DNA of 64,000 bases from Thiomicrorhabdus sp963677355 (GTDB lineage: Bacteria > Pseudomonadota > Gammaproteobacteria > Thiomicrospirales > Thiomicrospiraceae). A program made the translations under genes and the position numbers. Every line of letters begins with the position of its first letter. Position 1 is the first letter of the stretch. The notes beneath the pieces were generated by a model. It had not been told where the DNA came from. It was given only the letters and a program-made list of their open reading frames with translations, and did no database searches. The stretch covers positions 682,001 to 746,000 of the forward strand of contig CAXXXQ010000002.1 in the NCBI GenBank assembly GCA_963677355.2. Direction: 5' to 3'. This document shows, piece by piece, positions 35,749-45,775 of the stretch.

Positions 35749-36991
35749 AACGTAGCGCCTCCGCAGGGTTAACTTTGGCCGCTTTTCTGGCCGGATAAAT
35801 TGTCGCCAACAGGGTTAGCAAGAAAGCAATGCCGGCAATATACCAAACGTCGGACCAAACCAGTTTGGAAGGCACTTTACTGATGTAATAAACATCCGGC
35901 GGGAAGAACTGGAAACCGAGCGCCTGTTCTATAAACGGTACAATCACGTCAATATTCAGCGCCAAACTCAAGCCGCCGATCAACCCTAAAACCACACCCC
36001 AAAGACCGATAATCAAGCCTTGGACAATAAAAATCATTTGAATGCTTGCCGGTGTAGCCCCGATAGTTCTCAAAACGGCGATATCGCTCTGCTTGTCAGT
36101 GACGACCATCACCATGGTGGAAACGATATTGAATGCCGCTACCATAATAATCAGAGTCAAAACGATGAACATCATACGCTTCTCCATTTCGATCGCTCTG
36201 AAGAAGTTGGCATGCTGTTGGCGCCAATCACGCATATATAAGGTTTTATCAATGACATGAGCCAGCTCATTCTTCACTTCGCCGACATTAAACATATCGT
36301 CCAGTTTGAGCTGTAAAGCACCAACTTGATCACCGTATTTAAAAAGTTTTTGGGCGTCTTCGATATGAATGATGGCCAAGCCGCTATCGTATTCATGCAT
36401 TCCGGCTTCGAAAATTCCTGCCACGGTAAAACGTTTGATACGCGGTACCACGCCGACCGGCGAGACACTGCCCTGAGGAGCAATCACCGTCACCTTATCA
36501 CCGATGGAAACCCCTAAGCTCAACGCCAGTTCGGAACCTAAAATGATACGGTATTGTTTCGGCTGTAAATCATTAAGCGAACCGTACACCATTTTGCTTT
36601 CAATATCGGCTACCTGCCCTTCAAACTCTGGTAATACCCCTCTAATCGCCACACCGTTCACTTTATTACCGATGGTCACCATACCTTGCTCCATGATATT
36701 GGGAGCAGCACCTTCAATGTGCGGCTGGTTGATTAGTTTATTATACAAAGGTTCCCATTGATCCAAACGATCAGACTGCTCATTCACGGTCATATGCGCA
36801 GTCATTCCCAAGATACGGTCCCGCAGTTCTTCTTGGAAACCGTTCATAATGGATAGCACCGTAATTAAAGCAGTGACCCCAAGCGCGATACCGATCATCG
36901 ATGAAAGTGAAATAAAGGAGATAAAACCGTTTCGTCTGCGTGCACGGGTATAGCGTAACCCCAATAGAAGTTCATATGGTGTATTCAGCAT
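35741..36991 (-). CDS. lolC: Lipoprotein-releasing system permease LolC/E
   Basis: 416 residues, MacB-like fold. First helix about 23-45 (FISFISLSSMIGIALGVTALI), a periplasmic domain about 48-265, and three C-terminal helices (about 272-292, 316-345, 378-398). The start MLNTPYELLLGLRYTRARRR with the Lol consensus YTRARRRNGFISFISL is diagnostic. Only one permease gene is present beside lolD, so the transporter may be a LolF-D type homodimer, or a second permease is elsewhere. Confidence 0.92.
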   Translation of the reverse strand: MLNTPYELLLGLRYTRARRRNGFISFISLSSMIGIALGVTALITVLSIMNGFQEELRDRILGMTAHMTVNEQSDRLDQWEPLYNKLINQPHIEGAAPNIMEQGMVTIGNKVNGVAIRGVLPEFEGQVADIESKMVYGSLNDLQPKQYRIILGSELALSLGVSIGDKVTVIAPQGSVSPVGVVPRIKRFTVAGIFEAGMHEYDSGLAIIHIEDAQKLFKYGDQVGALQLKLDDMFNVGEVKNELAHVIDKTLYMRDWRQQHANFFRAIEMEKRMMFIVLTLIIMVAAFNIVSTMVMVVTDKQSDIAVLRTIGATPASIQMIFIVQGLIIGLWGVVLGLIGGLSLALNIDVIVPFIEQALGFQFFPPDVYYISKVPSKLVWSDVWYIAGIAFLLTLLATIYPARKAAKVNPAEALRYE

Positions 36992-37029
36992 AGTTAGCCT
37001 TATTTGACAGAATCTGTGTTCTGTTCAGA

Positions 37030-37695
37030 TTACTTTTTGTCGTCATTGCGCGCCGGGGTCTTAGAGACCGCTTCCGGCGTCTTATAAGAGATAAACACCG
37101 GCAGCTCAATATTGAAGACAATTGCCAGCACTCGAATAATCAGAGTGATGATTATAGCCACTATAACGGCGATATCGATAGAAAATCCTAGGTGTTCCAA
37201 AAGTAAAAATATACTCGCCCCCGCAAAAGAAGCGGTTGCATAAATTTCTTTACGGAATACCAGCGGCACTTCGCCGACCAGAACATCACGAATCACACCG
37301 CCGACCACACCGGTCATAATACCGGTCATAATCGCTATCGGGTCGGAAAAGCCTAGTGCCATTGCTTTTTGGGTGCCGATAACAGTAAACACCGCCAGAC
37401 CAAGGGCATCCAAAAATAGTAGCATACGTACCGGTAGACGACGGTATCTTGCGAAAAAGAAAAGTAACATGGCTGAAATAACAACCACATAGATATAAAT
37501 ATCTTCCTGTGTCCAAAAGACCGGAACATCAATAATTAGGTCGCGTAAAGTACCGCCGCCGATGGCGGTGACCATGGCAATCACAATCGCGCCGAACAGA
37601 TCCAGCTCTTTACGTCTTGCAGCCAGTAATCCAGTGACGGCAAAAACCACTGTGCCAAGTAAATCTAAGGAATGAAGAATAGATGCGAGCGTCAT
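37030..37695 (-). CDS. TRIC-type channel family membrane protein (UPF0126, YadS-like)
   Basis: 221 residues, seven hydrophobic segments built as two internally similar halves. The paired signatures are AIGGGTLRDLI and VVGGVIRDVLVGEVP, each with the glycine-rich turn and Arg-Asp of the family. Bacterial relatives include trimeric intracellular cation channel homologues; YadS has been linked to glycine transport. Ends in a charged tail. Monocistronic or the last gene after the flavoprotein terminator; ion or amino-acid preference is unknown. Confidence 0.85.
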   Translation of the reverse strand: MTLASILHSLDLLGTVVFAVTGLLAARRKELDLFGAIVIAMVTAIGGGTLRDLIIDVPVFWTQEDIYIYVVVISAMLLFFFARYRRLPVRMLLFLDALGLAVFTVIGTQKAMALGFSDPIAIMTGIMTGVVGGVIRDVLVGEVPLVFRKEIYATASFAGASIFLLLEHLGFSIDIAVIVAIIITLIIRVLAIVFNIELPVFISYKTPEAVSKTPARNDDKK

Positions 37696-37719
37696 AGGCG
37701 CATATTATAGACAAGACCA

Positions 37720-37752
37720 AACAAAAACGCCCTCAAATTTGAGGGCGCTTTT
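37720..37752 (-). terminator. Terminator after the SQR-like gene
   Basis: CGCCCTCAAA/TTTGAGGGCG perfect palindrome followed on the minus strand by TTTTTGTTTGG. Confidence 0.85.
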
Positions 37753-37773
37753 TTGACACATAAAAAGATCAGA

Positions 37774-39090
37774 TTATTTGTCTGATTTCAGACGATTGAT
37801 ACCCAACATTTTCATGATATATTTTTGGTAAATCGGCTCAGAGTTACCAGACTTCATGTTACGAATGAAGTACTTTTCAAATGCGATTTTGGCCAAGTGT
37901 ACCCACTTCCCTTTTTTCGCCCACGTTAAGTTACGTGGCGGGATCTGAGGTAAGGCAACAAATGCCGCACCTGAATCACCCATATCGGCAAGACATACTG
38001 TATTCCAGGTTGGTTCTTCAACAGGATCTTTACCTTCCAAGTTCGCTTCGATGTTATGGCAGATTGCCGTTACCATCGATTCGATCATTAATCCTGTTTT
38101 TGGCGTACCGCAAGGAACCGGACATTTTGCATCAACCGGGGGAATGGCAATACCCACACCCAAAGCATAAATATTGTGATAGGTCGGGTTACGGCTATAC
38201 TCATCAACCTTAACAAAACCGCGAGGGTTAACCAGAGGACCACCCATCTTCTCAGGATCAGGATCAACCATCTCTTGCAAGAACTTAGAACCTTTAAACG
38301 CAGGAAGCATCATTGAATATTTGAACGGCAGCTCATGCTGATCAATCACATCACCGCGAGAGTTATACTCATCAACATACATAGTACCGCCTTCGATTTT
38401 GGTCACTTTAGCGTTACAAATCCAGTTGATGTGACGGTTACGCAATTCGGATTCCATCAACCCTTTAGAGTCACCAACACCACCTAAACCTAAGTGTCCG
38501 ATGTAAGGCTCTGCCGTAACAAACGTCATTGGAACCTGACTACGAATCTTACGCTTACGCAGATCCGTTTCCATGATCATGGCAAACTCGTATGCAGGAC
38601 CGAAACACGATGCACCTTGAACCGCACCGACAATGATTGGACCAGGATCTTTACAGAACGCTTCCCACTCTTCATGCGCTTCTACCGAGTGCGGAGTCGT
38701 ACAAACAGAAACCGTATTACCACCGTGGCTCTTAGGCCCAAAACCTTCAACCTCTTCGAATGCCAATGCAGGACCCGTAGATAGAATCAAGTAGTCATAG
38801 TCCATAACCGTGCCGTCATCCAGCGTGATATTGTTATTTTCCGGATCCAGACCGACACACGTTTGGTTATAGAATTCGATACCTTTACGCGTCAGGTATG
38901 GTTCAAGTTTAAATGAAATATCTTCCGGCTTTCTCCAGCCAACGGCAACCCAAGGGTTTGAAGGAACAAAGTTAAACTCATCTACTGCGTTTACAACTTT
39001 TACAGTATGACCTTTATCTAAATGTTTACGAATGTCGTAAGACATTGGTAAACCACCTGTGCTGGAACCAACTACAACTACTGTTGCCAT
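37774..39090 (-). CDS. sqr: Sulfide:quinone oxidoreductase-like flavoprotein
   Basis: 438 residues. FAD-binding start VVVVGSSTGGLP (3-15), second dinucleotide-like strand IIVGAVQGASCFGP (152-165), and ALGVGIAIPP (309-318) for the flavin end. Cysteines near the flavin are Cys130, Cys162 and the pair in CPVPCGTPKTG (Cys323, Cys327), the positions expected for sulfide oxidation. A C-terminal amphipathic region (IAFEKYFIRNMKSG) would dock on the membrane. AAGAGG lies before the ATG. It would feed electrons from sulfide to quinone. Class is uncertain; a type VI-like enzyme is possible, and a related dehydrogenase cannot be excluded. Confidence 0.78.
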   Translation of the reverse strand: MATVVVVGSSTGGLPMSYDIRKHLDKGHTVKVVNAVDEFNFVPSNPWVAVGWRKPEDISFKLEPYLTRKGIEFYNQTCVGLDPENNNITLDDGTVMDYDYLILSTGPALAFEEVEGFGPKSHGGNTVSVCTTPHSVEAHEEWEAFCKDPGPIIVGAVQGASCFGPAYEFAMIMETDLRKRKIRSQVPMTFVTAEPYIGHLGLGGVGDSKGLMESELRNRHINWICNAKVTKIEGGTMYVDEYNSRGDVIDQHELPFKYSMMLPAFKGSKFLQEMVDPDPEKMGGPLVNPRGFVKVDEYSRNPTYHNIYALGVGIAIPPVDAKCPVPCGTPKTGLMIESMVTAICHNIEANLEGKDPVEEPTWNTVCLADMGDSGAAFVALPQIPPRNLTWAKKGKWVHLAKIAFEKYFIRNMKSGNSEPIYQKYIMKMLGINRLKSDK

Positions 39091-39363
39091 GCTTGTGCCT
39101 CTTATTTTTTGATTTTCTCGACGAAAAATTTACTTTAAGTTTTACGTGCCCGGATAGAACGGATAAACGTTCTGATTTAAGCAATAGTGCTAGATTCTAT
39201 ACGATAGAGCCGTGCTTTGACTATAAAAAACAAAATCAAAATTATTAATAGCAAATCAACCGAATTAATGATAACCCATAAAAAAATATGACTATCAAAA
39301 GCGGCTCTCTGCCCGGAAAAAGCGAAAAAACAAATAAATTCAAACAGCTTTAACTAACAAGCG

Positions 39364-40662
39364 TTAACTTTTAGACTGGCTCATCAAGATAGCAGGCACC
39401 AGTAAAAGTACCAAAAAAGTAGTAACGGCAAGCGCCAAGATTGTAAATCCGGCGGCTTCAAACACCATTTGATTCTCGCTAAAAAGCAATATCAATAAGC
39501 CGGTAAGCAATACCCATGAGGTAATCCAAATCGGACGACCGACGCTCGCCATGGCATAAATAACCGCTGATTCCGGATCGGAAAATACACTGTTTTGGGC
39601 GCGCGCATAACGGGCAAAGAAATGAATACCATCGTCGACAATAATCCCTAAAGGCACCATCCACAACAGCCATACCCACTGAGAATCGGAAAAAAAATGC
39701 ATAAACAACGAGATCGAAATCAGCAAAGCAAAAAAGTTGACGGTCAAATTAATAAAAGCCAGTTTTACGCTCTTCCAGGCAAGCCAAAAAAGCACGCCAA
39801 ACAGCGCAACCAACCCAAAAAGTGATTGATACTGACTAATCGAATCCCGGTTAATAACAAGCAATATCGCAATTGAAGCGACCCCCGAATAGATGAGCGC
39901 TTTTCTGAACAAGGGCTTGTCTTTTAGATGATTAGCGATAAACGTCAGGCCATGTCGATCCGCTGTATTCCCGACCCTGAACTCGAGCAACCAGCTCAAT
40001 AAGGTTAACGGCAACCAGCTTAAGGTCATCAAAAAGCTAATCAATACACCGATTACCACCAGCCAAGCTAATCCACTCAGCTGTGGCTCAACCCATGAGG
40101 CAATCCAAAAACCCAAGGCCGTGGTCAGGTTCGACAAAAAAATCGGCGAAGTATTGAGCTTCAAGGCTTCGGCAATCGCGTCATACTGAAAAAGTCCCCG
40201 GGCCATTTCTCGGGCCAGCGTACTCAATAAATGCACCAAGTTACTGCTCACGATAGTCAACAAAACCATCAACCCCAATAATGATTCAGAGCCCATGACG
40301 GCTCCGAGCCATCCATAAATCCCCAGTGTCATGGCCAGCACATAGAAACTCAACACCAGCTGTAATAAGGCAATTTTGGGCGATTCCAGCAGATAGCCAA
40401 CAACACTCCCCATCAACACCAACCCTAACACGATGAGCAACAAATTATCCGTTAGCGTCGAGAAATCAATGCGAGCCAAGCCCGCAAAAGCGCATATACT
40501 CAAAATCGACCATAACAACAACAGTACTTTTTTATTATGTCCGATGACTTGCACCCAGGAAAAAGCCCAATTACCCACTGTTACTCCAAAATCGTGAAAA
40601 ACTACAGATTGATACATATAAACCAGCAGGTAGTTTAAAATATTGCGCTTATTTTTTGACAT
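39364..40662 (-). CDS. RND/MMPL-like multispanning membrane protein, short form
   Basis: 432 residues, about eleven to twelve hydrophobic segments in two similar halves. The second half has GIIVDDGIHFFARYARA, matching the D-x-x-IH-x-x-x-RY helix of MMPL/RND permeases; the first half has the corresponding TIVSSNLVHLLSTLAREM without the acidic pair. The large periplasmic domains of normal RND pumps (about 800 residues or more) are absent. ATG at 40662 is only 28 bases from divergent mfd; a second ATG at 40617 is possible. Transport substrate unknown. Confidence 0.65.
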   Translation of the reverse strand: MSKNKRNILNYLLVYMYQSVVFHDFGVTVGNWAFSWVQVIGHNKKVLLLLWSILSICAFAGLARIDFSTLTDNLLLIVLGLVLMGSVVGYLLESPKIALLQLVLSFYVLAMTLGIYGWLGAVMGSESLLGLMVLLTIVSSNLVHLLSTLAREMARGLFQYDAIAEALKLNTSPIFLSNLTTALGFWIASWVEPQLSGLAWLVVIGVLISFLMTLSWLPLTLLSWLLEFRVGNTADRHGLTFIANHLKDKPLFRKALIYSGVASIAILLVINRDSISQYQSLFGLVALFGVLFWLAWKSVKLAFINLTVNFFALLISISLFMHFFSDSQWVWLLWMVPLGIIVDDGIHFFARYARAQNSVFSDPESAVIYAMASVGRPIWITSWVLLTGLLILLFSENQMVFEAAGFTILALAVTTFLVLLLVPAILMSQSKS

Positions 40663-40690
40663 TATTCGCTAACAAAATCAGTAATTCATC

Positions 40691-43600
40691 ATGAAAAAAC
40701 CGGTCGTCAACTTGCTTGAAACCCATCAAATAGAATTCGTCGGACAACGCTCTTACTGGGGAGCATTAACAGACTCCGAAAGTGCTCTAGCCATTGCTAA
40801 CTTAGCGCAGCAAAGCTCAAATCTGGTGGTTGTTTTAACCGAAAACACCCAGAAAGCTAATCAACTGATTGAAGCCCTTGAATTCTTTTTAAATGATGAA
40901 CTGGAAATTCTGAATTTTCCGGAATGGGAAACCCTGCCCTACGACCGCTTCTCACCTCATCAAGACATTGTCTCGGAACGTCTAAAAACTCTATATCGTT
41001 TGCCGAACATTTCTCGCGGTGTCTTAGTGGTGCCTGTTGCAACCATTATGCAAAAAGTCGTGCCGTTGGAATACATTCAGCAGTATTCATTCGTTTTGAA
41101 AACCGGAGATCGTCTGGATATCGACGAGTTCAGCAAACAGCTTGAGTCAGGAAGTTACCAGCGTGTCAGTCAGGTTTATGAACATGGTGAATTTGCCGTC
41201 CGCGGTGCCATCATCGATCTGTTTCCCATGGGTAGCAAGACTCCGTTCAGAATCGATCTGTTTGACGATGAAGTGGAAAGCATTCGTAACTTTGATCCCG
41301 AAAGCCAACGTTCTATCGAACAGATCGACAACATTGAACTCCTGCCTGCAAAAGAGTTTAACTTTACCAAGCAAGGTACTGATTTATTTAGACATTCTTT
41401 TAAGGATTATTTTGGCGACGACGCCAGAAACGCTCAGGTATATAAAAGCGTCACCGATAACCAAAATATCGGTGGATTAGAATATTATCTGCCTTTATTT
41501 CATACTGAACTGGCAAGCTTATTCGACTACCTGCCAAATAACAGTCTATTCTTCGATTATGGCAAAACCGAACAAGCCCTAGACACGACACTAAAGGATT
41601 ACAAAGAACGTTATGAAATCGGGCAATACAATCCGGATTTTCCGCTTCTCAAACCTAGTGAACTCTTGATCGAACCGACGCTATTTTTAACCCTTTTAAA
41701 AAATTATCACCGGATTACTCTAGAGGATAAGATATCCAAAAAGAATACCTGCAAGTTTGACACCCGTACACTGCCGGATCTGAGCATCGATAATAAAAGC
41801 GACTACCCTTTAGCCAAACTCAACGCTTTCATCGATCGCTATAAAAAACGCATTATTTACAGCGCGGAATCAACCGGTCGCCGCGAAACACTGCTTACAT
41901 TGCTGAATAAACAGCAACATCGCCCTAAAATCGTACACAGCTGGCAAGAAGCCATTTCGGCCGACGACGCTTATACAATTGTTGTTAGCCCTCTTGAAAC
42001 CTCTATTCATACCGAACAGTTCAGCGTCATCTCCGAAACGCAAATTTTCGGCCAAACCGTCGTCCAGAAACGGCGCCGCAAGCGCAAACATAGTGACTTC
42101 GACACCGCTATCAGCAACCTGATTGAACTGGATTTGGGCAGCCCGATTGTGCATATCGATCACGGTGTCGGTCGCTATCAAGGATTAGAAACCCTAGAAA
42201 TCCAAGGTGAACACAAAGAGTTCCTAATGATTGAATATGCAGGAGAAGCCAAGCTTTACGTGCCGGTCTCCTCTCTGCATCTTATCAGTCGTTACACCGG
42301 CGCCACGCCGGAAACCGCACCGCTACATAAACTCGGCAGTGATAAGTGGGATAAGGCCAAACGTAAAGCCGCTGAAAAAGTGCGTGATGTCGCCGCAGAA
42401 TTATTGGACATCTATGCACAACGAGCCGCCAGACCCGGTTATCAATTCAATACTCCGGAAGAAGCCTACCAGCGTTTTGCCGCCAGCTTTCCGTTTGAAG
42501 AAACCCCTGACCAGCAGCAAGCGATTGAAGCGGTTCTTCATGACATGCACTCCAAACAACCGATGGATCGTCTTGTCTGCGGTGATGTCGGCTTTGGTAA
42601 AACGGAAGTCGCTATGCGCGCCGCTTTTGTATCCGCCTACGATGGCAAACAAGTAGCCATGTTAGTGCCGACCACGCTGCTGGCTCACCAGCATTTGGAA
42701 AACTTCCGCAACCGCTTCTCGGACTGGCCTGTTAGGATAGAGGTCCTATCCCGTTTCCAGACAGCTAAACAACAAAAACAAACCCTCGAAGACTTAAAAG
42801 CGGGCAAAATCGATATCATTATCGGTACTCACAAGCTGATTCAAAAAAATGTCGATTACCAAAACCTAGGGCTCATCATTATTGACGAAGAGCACCGCTT
42901 TGGCGTGCGTCAGAAAGAACAACTTAAAAAGATGCGTACCGAAGTGGATGTATTGACCATGACCGCCACTCCGATTCCGCGCACCCTGAATATGGCGATG
43001 AACGATTTACGCGATTTGTCTATTATCGCTACCCCGCCGGCAAAACGTCTGGCGGTACAAACTTTTGTTCAGGAATGGAATGATGACGTGGTTCGCGAAG
43101 CGTCCCTGCGTGAAATTCGTCGAGGCGGTCAGGTCTATATTCTGTTTAACCAAGTTGATCGAATCGAACAGATGGTACAACACATCGAAGAACTGATTCC
43201 GGAAGCCAATGTGACCTATGCGCACGGCCAGATGCATGAACGGGAACTGGAGTCGGTTATGGAGAACTTCTACCACCGCCGCTACAACATTCTGGTTTGC
43301 ACCACCATTATCGAGACCGGTATCGATATTCCGACCGCCAACACCATTTTGATTCATCGAGCCGACAAGTTTGGTTTGGCGCAATTACACCAACTACGCG
43401 GGCGTGTCGGACGTTCCCATCACAAAGCTTATGCGTATATGTTTACCGGTGACAAAGCCGTACTGACCAAAGACGCCGAAAAACGCCTGACCGCCATCGC
43501 CAAACACGATACCTTGGGTGCCGGCTTTATGCTTGCCAGCCATGATTTGGAAATTCGCGGTGCCGGAGAACTACTCGGTGACGACCAATCAGGGCAAATC

Positions 43601-44134
43601 CAGGAAATCGGTTTCGGACTTTACAGTGAGCTTTTAGAACGCGCAGTAAAAGCGCTTAAATCAGGCAAACAACCAGAACTCAATGTCACTTTGCATAATG
43701 GCACCGAAGTTGACTTAGGTGTGACCGCTCTGATTCCGGAAGACTATTTACCTGATGTACACACTCGACTGGTCTTCTATAAACGTATCGCCAGCGCATC
43801 CAGTTCAGCCGACCTTCGTGAACTGGAGGTCGAAATGATTGACCGTTTCGGTCTACTGCCAGAGGCACTGAAACACCTGTTTGCCGTCACAGCGGTCAAA
43901 TTGCAGGTTGAAGCGATCGGCATCAAAAAAATCGATGCCTCGGAAGAGATGATTCGTTTCCAGTTTGATGAAGAACCTAAAATCGATCCTGGCAAACTGA
44001 TTAAACTCATTCAATCCCAACCCAAGCAATATCAACTAAAAGGGCAAACAGAATTGCTGTTTTTCGATACAATGCAAAATATCGAACAGCGTATCAACTC
44101 GATTGAACTGGTAATTAAAAGCATTACTCCGTAA
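40691..44134 (+). CDS. mfd: Transcription-repair coupling factor Mfd
   Basis: 1147 residues, the usual length (1148 in E. coli). Displaces stalled RNA polymerase and recruits UvrAB. UvrB-like N-terminal module (NFPEWETLPYDRFSPH near 77-92), RNA-polymerase-interacting domain around 475-550 (LGSPIVHIDHGVGRYQGL), translocase with GDVGFGKTEVAMRAAF (about 630-645), DEEH box IIDEEHRFGV, TATPIPRTL and QLRGRVGRSHHKAYAY, then the TRCF C-terminal domain. First of a two-gene set with a csiV-like gene. Confidence 0.97.
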   Translation: MKKPVVNLLETHQIEFVGQRSYWGALTDSESALAIANLAQQSSNLVVVLTENTQKANQLIEALEFFLNDELEILNFPEWETLPYDRFSPHQDIVSERLKTLYRLPNISRGVLVVPVATIMQKVVPLEYIQQYSFVLKTGDRLDIDEFSKQLESGSYQRVSQVYEHGEFAVRGAIIDLFPMGSKTPFRIDLFDDEVESIRNFDPESQRSIEQIDNIELLPAKEFNFTKQGTDLFRHSFKDYFGDDARNAQVYKSVTDNQNIGGLEYYLPLFHTELASLFDYLPNNSLFFDYGKTEQALDTTLKDYKERYEIGQYNPDFPLLKPSELLIEPTLFLTLLKNYHRITLEDKISKKNTCKFDTRTLPDLSIDNKSDYPLAKLNAFIDRYKKRIIYSAESTGRRETLLTLLNKQQHRPKIVHSWQEAISADDAYTIVVSPLETSIHTEQFSVISETQIFGQTVVQKRRRKRKHSDFDTAISNLIELDLGSPIVHIDHGVGRYQGLETLEIQGEHKEFLMIEYAGEAKLYVPVSSLHLISRYTGATPETAPLHKLGSDKWDKAKRKAAEKVRDVAAELLDIYAQRAARPGYQFNTPEEAYQRFAASFPFEETPDQQQAIEAVLHDMHSKQPMDRLVCGDVGFGKTEVAMRAAFVSAYDGKQVAMLVPTTLLAHQHLENFRNRFSDWPVRIEVLSRFQTAKQQKQTLEDLKAGKIDIIIGTHKLIQKNVDYQNLGLIIIDEEHRFGVRQKEQLKKMRTEVDVLTMTATPIPRTLNMAMNDLRDLSIIATPPAKRLAVQTFVQEWNDDVVREASLREIRRGGQVYILFNQVDRIEQMVQHIEELIPEANVTYAHGQMHERELESVMENFYHRRYNILVCTTIIETGIDIPTANTILIHRADKFGLAQLHQLRGRVGRSHHKAYAYMFTGDKAVLTKDAEKRLTAIAKHDTLGAGFMLASHDLEIRGAGELLGDDQSGQIQEIGFGLYSELLERAVKALKSGKQPELNVTLHNGTEVDLGVTALIPEDYLPDVHTRLVFYKRIASASSSADLRELEVEMIDRFGLLPEALKHLFAVTAVKLQVEAIGIKKIDASEEMIRFQFDEEPKIDPGKLIKLIQSQPKQYQLKGQTELLFFDTMQNIEQRINSIELVIKSITP

Positions 44135-44183
44135 TTTAAAAACGGAAACTTCATAAGTAAAAACATAAAGTTAAATAGAAAAT

Positions 44184-44813
44184 ATGAAATCTTATCTGCA
44201 ATTAATATTATCCGCCGCAAGCCTACTGAGCTTAACCTTGTTCAGTTCTGTTTCATTTGCTGCTTCCACGCCAGTCTATAAAATTGAAGTCATTGTTTTT
44301 GAAAGCCTGAATTTAAAAGGCTGGACGGAAGAATATTGGCCTGAAGACACGGCATTACCGGATACCAGCAACAGTACTAACCTGTTTAGCAACAACAAAA
44401 AACCGCTCTGGATCAGAAACAGCGGGAAAGAGCTGAGTGGCAAAGCTAATATTTTAAATAAAAAAGGCTACCGTGTTTTATTCCACCAAGCCTGGACACA
44501 AGCAGCCTACCCGAATAAAAACGCGCCGAAAGTGTTGATTGAAAGCAGCAGCCAGTATGGTTCAAACATGCTTGGTACAGTCAGACTGTATAAAACCAGA
44601 TTTGCGCATGTTGATTTCGATTTGGAACTAGAACGTAGAATCCCATCTAAGATAATGGACTCTTTCGCAGAAAATCAAAATCTGGCTAGCAATAGCTTAC
44701 CCTCTAAGTGGCGATTTAACCTGAAAGAATCACGTAAAATCCGACCGGGAGAACTTCACTACCTTGACCACCCATTATTCGGCGTGATTGTGAAAGTGAA
44801 TCCGATTGACTAA
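44184..44813 (+). CDS. csiV: CsiV-like exported peptidoglycan-binding protein
   Basis: 209 residues. Signal peptide about 1-26 (LTLFSSVSFAAS cut). The mature start VYKIEVIVFESLN and the end LHYLDHPLFGVIVKVNPI match the CsiV family, where the pattern YxVE.IVF and a C-terminal HP.FG..V.. strand are shared. CsiV supports LpoA and PBP1A activity in Vibrio. Directly after mfd, the gene order seen in other gammaproteobacteria. The family is likely; the function here is inferred. Confidence 0.75.
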   Translation: MKSYLQLILSAASLLSLTLFSSVSFAASTPVYKIEVIVFESLNLKGWTEEYWPEDTALPDTSNSTNLFSNNKKPLWIRNSGKELSGKANILNKKGYRVLFHQAWTQAAYPNKNAPKVLIESSSQYGSNMLGTVRLYKTRFAHVDFDLELERRIPSKIMDSFAENQNLASNSLPSKWRFNLKESRKIRPGELHYLDHPLFGVIVKVNPID

Positions 44814-44841
44814 TAGCCATTAAGCATTAATCTTTACACAA

Positions 44842-44874
44842 AAAAAAGCCTGAAATTATTCAGGCTTTTTTATG
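44842..44874 (+). terminator. Terminator between csiV-like gene and minC
   Basis: AAGCCTGAA/TTCAGGCTT around ATTA, T-run TTTTTT on the plus strand and AAAAAAA before the stem, so it works for both convergent genes. Confidence 0.85.
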
Positions 44875-44916
44875 TCTATTTATCCACTATTTAACGGTCA
44901 AGCTAATACTCTATAT

Positions 44917-45618
44917 TCATTCAAGTTCAAAATTCATCTTCTGATTCGCAAAATTCACCTTCACTGCCAATCCATAATAATGAGACGGAATATCTTCATC
45001 TAACTGGTAGAAACCGGAAATACTGATCAATTCCGGTTCAAAAGCATAAGCTCGAATATAAGTTTCATCTATATTCATTAAGCCAGAGTTACCTGCGTAA
45101 GCCTTGCCTTGTAAGCTCCCACCGACATAAATGCTACCATCGGCAATCACCTCGGCTCCAGCCTTGACGTCACCTAGAATAACTAGATCTTGACTTTCGG
45201 CATACACCTGTTCGCCGCTTTCAACATGTCCCTGATGAATAAATTGAGATGACATTGAATCTGCTTCCGCCACTGTTTCCGGTTTAGGCTGGGCATGAAA
45301 CAGATCGTATTGATTCAGCCGCTCGTTGAATACAGCCAAGCTCGCATAAGCGGCCTGTTCAGCAAGCAGCTCATCCTCAGTCTGTAACCCCACCGCCTGA
45401 AGATTGACCTGACGTAAAGCCTCGACAAGCTGGGCTAAAAATGTTGGCTGTAAATTCGTGCTACTGATAGACAAGACACAAGGAATCGCTTGAATACTCT
45501 CACTGTCCACAGAAACTCTTCGACTTAATTCGGAAATAATCTCTTTAATATCGAAGCCAAGCACTTCAATGACCGGAAGCGAAAATCCCTGATTTTTGAT
45601 ATTGATCAATGCTGACAT
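44917..45618 (-). CDS. minC: Septum site-determining protein MinC
   Basis: 233 residues. N-terminal domain (about 1-105) that antagonises FtsZ, an acidic and Gln-rich linker, then the C-terminal beta-helix (about 127-215) with VESGEQVYAESQDLVILGDVKAGAEVIADGSIYV and GSLQGKAYAGN, which binds MinD. The ending ISGFYQLDEDIP is typical. Unlike the usual minCDE operon, minD and minE are not beside it; the next gene upstream is the exosortase and downstream is a convergent gene. Confidence 0.93.
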   Translation of the reverse strand: MSALINIKNQGFSLPVIEVLGFDIKEIISELSRRVSVDSESIQAIPCVLSISSTNLQPTFLAQLVEALRQVNLQAVGLQTEDELLAEQAAYASLAVFNERLNQYDLFHAQPKPETVAEADSMSSQFIHQGHVESGEQVYAESQDLVILGDVKAGAEVIADGSIYVGGSLQGKAYAGNSGLMNIDETYIRAYAFEPELISISGFYQLDEDIPSHYYGLAVKVNFANQKMNFELE

Positions 45619-45775
45619 ATTATAAGGATGGCACGTTTCTAATGGTTTGAAACACCGAGTCTACTAGAGAGAATTCAAAGAGTCAATGAATGATAAAAGG
45701 CATTGTTAGCGTATGACTTTGAGAAGGGGTTGAACCGTTATTACCAATCAAAATTCGACTTAACAATAAAGCAAA

